Source of the DNA: Sipunculus nudus
Lineage: Eukaryota > Annelida > Sipuncula > Golfingiida > Sipunculidae
Assembly: GCA_026874595.1 (NCBI GenBank)
Contig: CM049310.1
Location: 15,722,058-15,786,057, forward strand
Direction of reading: 5' to 3'
Length of the DNA stretch: 64,000 nucleotides
Shown: piece after piece, positions 35,891 through 47,200 of the stretch
Layout of the letters: the number at the start of each line of letters is the position of its first letter
Position numbering within the stretch: the stretch's first letter is position 1
Program-made: the position numbers and the translations under genes
The notes under the pieces: model-generated
Told to the model about the DNA's origin: nothing
Database searches by the model: none
What the model saw: only the letters and a program-made list of their open reading frames with translations

Positions 35891-38800
35891 CTACAGAGGA
35901 AGCAATAGAAGTTATAAATTATAATCATAACTAGATAGCACAAAAAGAGCGCATACCACCACCAAAGATGAAAGATTTAGATTTTATAACGAATGAACAG
36001 GCTTCCAGTAATTTTTTTTCGTATTCAACAGCGAAATTTTGTAATTTCAAGAAATTTTTTACAGGGCCTCTTTTAACTCCAGTCGCCTGAGTAGTTCTCG
36101 AATAAGGGGGTTCCAGAAGCGGATCTAAGGTCCGGACCCGATGGATCCCCCTTTTTTCAGCCGCAACAACCTTTTTCAGGGATTCAGACCGTCTTTGTGG
36201 CTCGGAACTTTCTTTTTCGGAACTGAGGACCATTTTTAGGTTATCTCATTAGTCCTCCTGGGTTGGAACCCTCCTTTTCCTAAATCCTAGAGCCGCCCCA
36301 GGGTTTAAGTTATGTGGAAGACTTTGATATGACCCAAGGCCTCCATCTCGACAAGATTTCACTGAATTCCGTCCAAATGAATTTCTTTAATTTCTCAGTC
36401 TCTTGAGTGCAATATCAAATTTCTTTTCGCTTAATAAACTACACTACCTATTCATTGAAAAAAAAAGTTGCTTGTTCACATTCCAACCCTAAAAACATAC
36501 ACGCAATGCATGTATTGTTAGTTAAAGTATTTTTTGGTATAGTAACTAAGAAATATTACTTGCTATATTTAACGTCACCTTTCGTGATTTTCTGTTAATT
36601 GACAAAGTCGCTTTGTGTGGCTAATATGCACAGTCGCTCGGACCAATTATGCTACTCTTAAGATAGCTGTGTTCACACCTAATTAATTGTAATCACTTTT
36701 CAAAGGGCAAACATAGGAGCAAATAGTATACTGATGTTTGGCATGCCACTTGTTTTTGGAAGACTTGCATATTTAGTTAACTGCTTGACTGTGTTTCAAA
36801 ATTTATTATTCCTGTTCAGGAGATTTTTGTTGCACAGATGATAAATTTGTTCTTAATATTTCCAGCCGCAGTTCAATCATACGAACTTGACACAAACGAA
36901 AGAGTGCGTTTGATAAAGCTTCTTTGTTAAAGCTGCCTGGGCATTGGCTAGGCTACTGTACAGTAACACATGATAGGTTATACATTGAAATCAACCACCA
37001 TTACAACCAATGCTGGGTAATAGACTGATGTGAAGTTACGGAAATATGCTTTTATACGGAGAAGTCATGTGTCCACTTGAAACTTACGTCATCGATTACA
37101 ACATACAATGATGACGAGCGACGACACGTGTAAAAAAACATCTTAAATATATCTTAGTCGCACAGTTTCAAATGACATAAATAATCTGCTCATTAATAAT
37201 CTAAGCGACTGTAGTTCCTCATATTTACTTTTCGGTAACTTGGTTTTATCGCTCTGAGCAAGCTCGGTGTCCGGGCCCCGAGCATCAGGATAATCCAGGA
37301 AGCAGACTGGATGAGAGGGAGTGCCGACACAGCCCGGGGCAACTCCTAATAATACGCGCACAATTTGGTTAATGGGCTTAACACGTCTTAATTGCAATTA
37401 GCAAAGGCTGACATCATAGGGATGACAGGGATCGAAGTAGTTCACACTCAGTCTATTCCAGGTCTACCAATATAGACTGATCTCCAATTTAACATGCCCA
37501 GGGAGTTGTATAAGTGGCTCATTTAACAGACATTGGTAAGACAGTTAAAAGGTAGTGGTTATTTATTTACCTTTTTTTAATATTCACTATCTTGTATATA
37601 AGTAGGCCTACCTTTCAGAATATTTTCTTGTAGATTTACACGTTTTGAAAAGCCTGGTCAATAATAAAGACCGTTATTTCCATTTAAAAGCAGCAATACT
37701 CTCACAGACATGAGAATAATTTTTTTATTACTTTAACTGACCTATCCACCACAGCCCAAACGCTCCGCCCTTTTAACTTATTATTATAATGAGTCCAAAA
37801 ACGCTCCTACACATATGGACTTCCCTGCCCATGGTAGCTAGAGCTGATTATAAAATAATAATGACGTCACAAAGGGGGATGGCGCATGACGTCGTATTGA
37901 CTAACGTCATCAACTGGTATCACCTGACCATTGTTAACTATATCGTAGTCATATATGAACTATGTTGCAATATATATTGGACTATTTGTCCCATACAAAT
38001 TATGTTCCAGGTAAGACATTATTAATCACTCGGTAGTCGAAGGAATGGCTCCCGCAACCTAAAGCCTATAGAAACTTTTTATACTGTCTCCTTCGTATAA
38101 TAAAATATCCCGGAAAACATGACGACATGGGTACTGGTAGTATTAACAGACTACACGTGTTCTGCTTGACAGAGCTCTGTCAAATTATGCAAAATTTTGT
38201 TTTTGTCAGAAGATGTTTAAGGTCACCTGATTGATTGCTCCTTAGTCCCATGCTTATGTTTATTCACTGAATGAATATGCGATTAAGGTCGCATAAAGTT
38301 CATGGATAGGTCAAATTGAATTAAACTCAAGAGGGTCCATTTGTTCGATCAATACAATAAACAAGTGGCCCATGGGCCATGACGCTCAGCTGAATTCAAG
38401 GAATGTTGAACAATGAGCAAAATGACTGCCAGAGTGCAAACAAATCATGAATTTTGTGAAAAGCCCTTAGAAATGTGTTTCAGTGGGCTTTTGGACAGAT
38501 GACAACTTCATTTGAAGGTCTCATAAATAGAAAAAAAATGCGTAAAAATTTGAAAAAAATACAGGGAGGGCCACCAGTCTGCAGGAACTGATGAAACACT
38601 CCATGATCAATATATATCCAAAGAATCATGGCTATCAAGGTATTAGTTATTCAGACACTGGAGCTTTGGTTTGTATCAAATTTTTAATTAATCTTGGGGG
38701 TATTTATGAGCCCTATAGCTCGGAGAATATGGGTAACAGAAACCTAATTTCAGGTTTTCCAAGGAGATTTTTCATTAGTCTACCTGGATGTCAAGTAAGA

Positions 38801-40905
38801 AGATTCTAGGTACAGCAGTTTGTGGCATGTTAACAGATGACCACTTCATTTGAAGGTTTCATAAATAGAGAAAAATTGCCTAAAAAATTGAAAATAAATA
38901 CAGGTGGCGCCATCAGTTTGCAGGAACTGATGGAACACTCCATGATCAATAAGCCTGCAAAGAATCATGGAGATCAATGCATTGGTTATTCAGATACTGG
39001 AGTTTTGTATCAAAAAAAATTTTAATTATTCTGAGGGGTACTTACTACAAAGGATATGGGTAACAGAGACCTAATTTCATGTTTTCACAGAGACCTTTTT
39101 CATGAACCTCCCTTGATGTCAAGTTAGAAGAATCTATATCCAGCGGTTACGATTTGTGCCCTGTTAACAGATGACAGCTTCTTTGAAAGTCTCAAAAATA
39201 AAGAAAATATTTCGTAAAAATTGAAAAAAATACAGATGGCGCCACCAGTTTGCAGGAACTGATGGAACATCCCATGATCAATATTCATGCAAAGAATCAT
39301 GGTGATCAATGCAGTAGTTATTCAGAGACTTGAGCTTTTGTATCAAATTTTGCATTATTCTTGGGGGTACTTCGGAGCCCCATAGCTTCAAGGATATGCG
39401 TAACAGAGACCTAATTTCAAGTTTTCAATGAGATTTTTCATGGACCTCCCTGGATATTAAGTTAGAAGATTCCAGGTCGAGTGGTTACGATTTGTGCCCT
39501 CCCTGTTAACAGATTACAGTTTCATTGAGGTCTGAAAAAAAAGGAAAAAATTTGCAAAAATTTGAAAAAATACAGGTGGCGCCACCAGTCTGCAGGAAGT
39601 GATGGAACATCCCATGATCAATATTCATGCAAAGAATCTTGGTGATCAATGCAGTGGTTATTCAGATAGTTGAGCTTTTGTATCAAATTTTGCATTATTC
39701 TGGGGGATACTTCAGAGCTCCATAGCTCTGAGGTTTTGGGTAACAGAGACCTAATTTTCAGTTTCAAGGAAGACTTTTCATTGGCCTCTCTGCATGTCAA
39801 GAAAGAAGATTCTAGGTCCAGCCGTTATGATTTGTGCCCTGTTATCAGATGACCGCATCTTTTAAGGTATTAAAAATAGAGAAAGAAAATTGTAAAAAAT
39901 ATAGAAAAATACAGGTGGCGCCACCAGTCTGCAGAAACCGATGAAACACTCTATGATCAATATCAATGCAAAGAATCATGGTAATCAATGCATTAGTTGT
40001 TCAGATATTTGAATTTTTGTATCAAATTTTCATTATTCTGGGGGGTACTTCAGAGTCCCATTGCTTGAAGAATCTATGTAACAGAGACCTAATTCCAGGT
40101 TTCCAAGGAGACTTTTCATGGGCCTCCCCGCATGTCAAGATAGAAGATTCTAGGTCCAGTTGTTACGATTAGTGCCCTGTTAACAGATGACTGGATCTTT
40201 TAAGGTCTCAAAAATAGAGAAAAAAATCGTAAAAAAATCGAAAAAATACAGGTGGCGCCACCAGTCTGCAGAAACTGATGAAAGAACTCATAATTAATAT
40301 GTATGCCAAAAATCATGACCATCAGTGATGTAGTTAATGAGATATTGAAGTTTTTGTATGAAATTTTTGACTATTCTGGGGGGTACTTTGGGGCCCCATA
40401 GCTCGAAGGATATGGGTAACAGAGACCTAAATCCATGTTTCCAAGGAGATTTTTCATGGACCTCTCTGGATGTAAAGTAAGAAGATTCCAGGTCCAGCGG
40501 TTACGATTTGTGCCCTGTTAATGGACGGACGGACGGACGACGGACAAAGAGTGATCGCTATAGCTCAGATGATTTACAGTCAGCTGAGCTAAAAACTGAT
40601 CGTCGGTCTGTTATCCCATGACAAAACTATATGCAGTCAAGCTTGTGATAAATGTGGGCAAGAAAACTGAGATGGCTGTTTCGTGCCCATTTCGGGAAAT
40701 ATTTTAATAATCTGTATTTGCATGTTGTGGTGGTAGTTATAGATAGCTGTAAGTGTTAAGAAGACTTTATAATTTATCCAGTACCAGTCACATTAAATGC
40801 TTTAATTACTTATCCAATTAGAACTAATGTCATATTCCTTTGGCAAAATTTGATCAGAGTGGGACGGTTGGACTTCAGATTTTAATCAAGTGTTTTGTAC
40901 TTAGC

Positions 40906-40993
<88 letters not shown>

Positions 40994-41213
40994 ATATAAC
41001 TCTGGAGAAAAACAACACTAAATATTCACAACAGTCTGTTTCACGGGATGCGACCCGATCTTCAGGTGAATATGGTTATTACCATATTCACCTGATGATC
41101 GGGTCGCATCCCGTGAAACAGACTGTTGTGAAATTTTAGTGTTGTTTTCTCCAGAGTTATACCGCTCTGGCCTAGTCTGTAGGCCATAGAGCACTTTACA
41201 TCGGAGGGTAACA

Positions 41214-41269
<56 letters not shown>

Positions 41270-44200
41270 GACAGCCATTTGACTACGTTGTTTTATGTTA
41301 TTTCCATTTTTATTTTTTGTTAAATAAAAATCCTTGGAAGTATATTGTTCGCGTACACGTCATTATTTTGACAGATAAAACACTTCAAACATGCGTGGAG
41401 CATGTTGGTGCAATTGTAATGGTGGTGGAGTTGTGACCACAAGTTTGTGAGATTGCGTCCGGTTCTTAAGCCTTCCGCATTCAGATTAAATACACGTATT
41501 AGCACGTGGGTTTGTTATGTGTAAGGCGTCCTGATGTGACTGGCTGGAGCAAAGTGTGACGTGACAGGCAAAATTTAGAAATGACGGAAATCTACCAATA
41601 CATGTTTTTGTTCTACCCAGAAAATTTTGGGACTGAGAGTGGCAGAAATACTAAGCTTCTGATGAGATCTAGAACTTTTAGTCACAGTGATTTTCCTGTG
41701 ACTAACGTCACTGCCGAGCTTACAGTGCTCGTTGATGTGCCAATATTTTTTTAACAAATCACACGACCTCATGTTTTTAATGGAAAAATAAATAGAAAAT
41801 GTTTTTTAATCCAGGACCCGGGTTCAGTTTACCAAAAATCTATATTCATAATTCTTCAGGCAAGTGTGTTATTAAATAATATAATGAGATTTTGGAATAC
41901 GTTTCCTATACCTTAATACTCCTAACCCAAATCTTTACCACATGTGTGCGCTGTCTAAACCCTGCAGTGAATAGGTAACATTATGACTGCCTGAATTGTA
42001 CGCTCAAAAGGGGGCTAAGAAAAACTGCAAGAAAGAACAGAACCAAAACTCATGGAAGACTAAGGGGATAGTCAGATGAGACTGACATCGTCAGTGATAT
42101 CAGAGCGACCATAAACCAATAAATGACTATTAATCACCTTTTTGTAAATTGTCGCATTTACTTACTAGATGGCGGCGTTACTATGGTGGTGGAGCTGGTC
42201 GTGGTGATAACGTTTGCGTTCGGTGTGACGGGAGCTATTGTGCTGTTAGTAGTCTGGCCATCTGAAAAGAAGGTGGTACAAACATACGTCAGTATAAACC
42301 CACGGTATCAACCACAGTATACACAATCCTTAAAAACGCCACCACGGTTGATTTGGCAATAATATGAAAATACTGCGTAGATTCCACGCGTTAGTATATT
42401 AAATGTTTCCAGACACTTTTATTTTTACATAATTTCGGTGCATCTGAAAAGAGCCAAGTGTAGTCGATAGATAGGAAAAGTTTACAAATGCGTCTAAATG
42501 TTTTAAATAATACATTATTTCCAAGATCTTCGTGTTCAGTCGCAAGCTGCGTTAACTACAACTAGATAGCAAAATTTCACCGGTAAATCATATATTTTAT
42601 AACCACGATGCAAGTTTATTTAACTTGCACAAATGTAAAAATTGTGTGTACTTGCTATGAAAAAAAGCAGTGGGATAAGGTTCAAGGTCAACGAATATAA
42701 ATTTATAAGCCTTTTGTCCCTAAAAGCGTTTGGGTATGCAAATCAAGGGAACTTAACGGTTTAATGAAATATGTGCATGTGCCTCTCACATGTCTTAAGT
42801 ATAAGGTTTGCAAACGTAAAAGAAGCAGGCACGCAAACATGGCATTCCGTGGAAGACAAGATTAGGAGCTTGTGTTAATTCTGTATTAGTTGGTTCTTTT
42901 TTTTTGTAGGCTTTAGTATAGTAATTAACTATGTATCCTGTTTTACCTCCCAGCGTCCACCAGGTTTGGCGATATGTAAAATAATGTTAAGCCAGACTAT
43001 TTTGTAAATATTTGCACATTGCAGAAATTGTTTCGCATGCGTCCTGGTAGGTTCGATAATAATACATTATGTTTAGTATTTTGATCCTCCGGACTCCTCT
43101 TGACCTAGTCTTTAAAGAAATCACATTTACTGTTGTCCATAACTCTTAAGACTATTTATGAATCAATGTCTCTTGTCAGTTTTTTTGTCTGTAATTATTT
43201 ATTTTGACTGATTAGTTCAGAATCAAAATCATTGAAAATAAATTATGTTTCTTTAAAAGTCGGAAAACTTGGTCATCTGCATTGTTTTTTTTATACTGGT
43301 TTATATGATTTTTTTGTTAGTAACTTCAAAACAATGTGGATATTCAATTAAAATAAATATTGCCAAAACCAGGTGGACCAGGGTTGCAGAACATACTATG
43401 ATGTGCATAATCTGAAAACATGTCAATACGCTGTAATTATCAGGTCTGTTAGGAAGAGAAAAGCAAACGTCACCCGCAAAAAATCTAGGATTTATTTCAA
43501 CATAACCACATTCCCACACCATGCGCGCAAGTATACAAAATCAGAAAGGGGAGCGCTGACCAGCCCACAGTTATATATCCGGTGAAAGTTAAACCGCGGA
43601 GTTATATATTGGGAGTTAATTCGCGATAAATTTGCATCTATAAATGTAGCCGTTATTTGCATATATACATCCGCTTGTCCGTTCCTGACAGACCAATTTC
43701 CGCTTTGATGATTGGTACTGACCCGTTCCTGTAAGGGATGGGTTTGAGGACTTTAACTCTACTACTTTGATTGGCGTCCCAGGACTGGAGGAAAAATCCA
43801 CCAATCGCTGCTGTGATTTTTCGATCATGCTTTGTGGTCTATTTCTAGGGAGAGAGTCTTCCTTTTCGGAATGGTTAAACATCAGCATTGGAATCGACTC
43901 CTCGCCGTTCCCTAAAGATCAGACAACAAAGAAAATTTAGCAGCACTCTAACGAAAACAGACTTGGCGTACTGGCTGACAGAGGAAAGGGGATTGGTGCA
44001 TCTTGGTATAGTCAGTGGAGAAGTGAGATTTAGGACAGTATTCCAAGTGAGCATTTTCTAAATAGAATATGATGTGCATAAGAAATCATTAGATAGATAA
44101 AAGTGATAGCTATCTAAATGTGATGTAGATAAAAAGGTAAGCTACTCAGGTAGAACATGCATAGAAATCTACCATTGGTATATACAGTACGGAAGACACC

Positions 44201-47200
44201 AGCCATGCAAGGTGAAGAAACATGCAAAGAAAAACAAATAAATAAAACATCATGGAAAAGAAAGACTCCCTTTCCCAGAAGAACCACTGGAATTGTAAGT
44301 TCAAAAGTCTCTGAATTGAAAAAGTGGCCGAATAGAAACCCCGGCCCTTCTCTCAAGGATGTGCTACTTGTAGGTTTGCGGCATTTTTGCCCCTCCAACG
44401 ACAGAGATTCTTAGTTCTGTAACGTTGGAGGGGAAAGTACTGCCTCTACCTGTAGGCTCAACAGCTTAGCTCGGCCAAACCTCGCGCGACCGCCAGGGAA
44501 TCAGAAAGCCATTCTTGTAGCAGAGGTCCAACGTATCCGGGCGCCATATTTGATTTTGTCAACTACAGAAGCCAGGAGTATCTATACACATCGGGCCTTC
44601 TAACTCCCTATCGCAGGTCCGCGGTTAGCATGCATGTCACACGCCATCTAAGCAATTTGGGTTTTATTCTTCTATGGTCAGCTACCAATTGTCATGTACC
44701 AAATCACCAACTACCCAACATGAACATGCCTTGCTTTTGGTCATCTGGTCACTCTGACTACATTTTCTAAGCTTTTCTTCGGTTCTTCACACTGACTGTT
44801 TGAGTCACAAAACGGAAAAGGTTATTCGAGTAAGTTTTTGCGCTTTCCAAAAAAGGGTTACATACACTGTCTTTGAGTCATATTAATAGAAAACATCTGC
44901 TTCGTTCAGACTCGATGGTATTCACACAGGTAATTGTAAAAAATCACCATTACATGGTTAAGAAATAAACTATAAGCAATCAAATACTGGACTACTTGAA
45001 CACAAATTACTCTTATTTAATTTCATATTATGTCAAAATACATTAACATTTTCCCGATAGTTTAATTATCTAAATTTAAACCAACAGCAATGCACACATA
45101 TAAATTTAATTTAAAAAAAAAACCGGAAAGATTAGCCTATCAGCGTAGAAAATGCACAGAGAGTGACTCCACAACTCGCAACAGATCTACATATCCACGT
45201 TTATATATGCTACAATTACGTCAGCAGATGTATTTACAATCTGTTCGGTATAAATATGGTTGCGTGTATTTTATCTTCTGGTTAAAAGAATTTTTAAGTT
45301 ATTTTTTCAAGCTTTACTAGCTCAAATAAAAGGAAACTTGTGTAGTAGGAAATAAATGTTCCTTATCATACGCGCAGCATGCATCTGTATACTATACCAC
45401 TATATCACTATAATACAATATTTTGAAAAGAAAACCTTGTGTTTCATGCTGGGCTTACGGTTTGTGTGTGTAACCATATATCTGCATATATATGCACATA
45501 CATGCGCATATATAAACATATATATTACCCCAAGGTTTATAATTACCTTGCAATACGTTGTCCTTGCATTCTAGAAAAGTAAACATTAGATGTAGAAAAA
45601 AGCGCCAAAAAGCACTATGTTTATTTTAGCAAATTTGCTTTTGCGAAAAAATACCGTAAGGACAACAGAAAATGATAAGATAATCTTTTAGCGTTGTCTG
45701 AACACTGTCTCCTTTTTAATTAATTTAATGAACTCATTTTTCGGGAAAATATACTATTGTCAACGTTTCATATTTTATCATTATTTATCAAGTTAAAATA
45801 TCGAGTATTTGCTTGTGTACAGTGTGTCTCCATCAATGTCAGCGGAAGCCAAACCTAAATCACTGCCACCAGGGGGCGGTGCATTATTGTGTGCCGATGC
45901 GCTGTCTGCATGTGTGTGGTACATGTATATTGGTGATGCGGTAACAAATATGCATTTGAAGGACAGCAGCAAACAAAACGACCATCACCAATTCGTCCAG
46001 CAGGTTGCTAGGCAACAGAATAACTGAAGTGCATCTTATGATTAGTACTGATTTCTGATCATCCGTGCTGCAATCAAACTTTTTACGAGCATGCATATAA
46101 ACATAAAACCTTCAGTGCATTGGTTCTCAATGATTCAATTAAATACAGGCAAAATTCTCAAGAATCACTGGGTATTAATGGTCACATAGCATTATTGACT
46201 ATCACGGTTGAGTGGTTACCAGCACTCCCTCCACCTTTGAGTGAATCTGGAGTACTGTGAATAACATACATGTAGCAATTCAAACAATAGTAGTGTTAGT
46301 CCAAACCTAAACCTTTAACCCCATGCTCTATAGAAATACCAAGCATTTGATTGATACTGTACCTCGCTCAATTCTGGGTGCAAAACCTAAAGAAAGAAAT
46401 GCATAGGAATAGCGTAAATGTACATTCATTTACGTAATACCATATTCCTTTATTAAGAGTAAGTATCCATCTATACGTGACAGGAGTTCTTCCCGTGTCT
46501 TAATTTTGAATATACTGCTTAGAGGGAGCACTTACTCTTAATATGTCATAAAGCTCGGCAATACATTGAAGCAGTTATACGCGTCATACATTTTATATAT
46601 AGATACACACGTATATTTACAGCAATGGGAGAAGTGGATACCTAAAATAGTGATCAGAACATTATAATATTCTGGTTGTTTAGTAAAATCTCCCATCTCT
46701 CAGAACTGTACCTATTTGAGCGCGCGTGACTAAAACCTTAATTTATATGGGTTCAGCATTACATACAGCCACAGATGTAAACATGTAACATCCAATACAG
46801 TCATCACTGACATAATTACATTTAACATCGTAGTATATATAAACACTGGTTTACACAGCCAAGCAAAGTAACACATGTGCAGGCAAGCGCAAATGTGCAT
46901 TCGACAGGCCCATTCATGTAAATGAGATAACCTACCAATGGCTAGCCGAGGTTCATTGACCTCGGGATGTATCCAAGTCAGGCTGATGGTGAATTCTTTG
47001 TTCTAAGAAATACAAGGTTGTCGCCTTAAGTGCAGTGTACAGGCCGTGTTGCGGCTATCAAAGGGTGATAAATTCGCATTTAAATTTTATCTTTATGACT
47101 TACAATATGTCGCCTATTTCCCCTCAGGTTCCAATGTGTGGTAATATTAACTATGAATGACCCGGAAACGGAAGTCAACCCATGGATAGCCGCACATGCG

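Noticed and set aside
35716-35934. Plus-strand 72-codon hydrophobic frame
   Set aside because: Complement of terminal exon F.
38361-40593. CRISPR-like or protein-coding tandem repeats
   Set aside because: Units are ~337 bp with no spacers, in a eukaryotic intron, and recurrent short frames follow from the unit itself.
42123-42362. Plus-strand 79-codon hydrophobic frame resembling a membrane protein
   Set aside because: It is the complement of Thr/Ser-rich exon D; complements of Thr codons read as Gly, Val and similar residues.
43616-43722. Exon C as a last exon running to the TAA near 43616
   Set aside because: The extra segment has noncoding-like composition and a usable phase-1 donor precedes it; kept as an alternative in the exon C entry.
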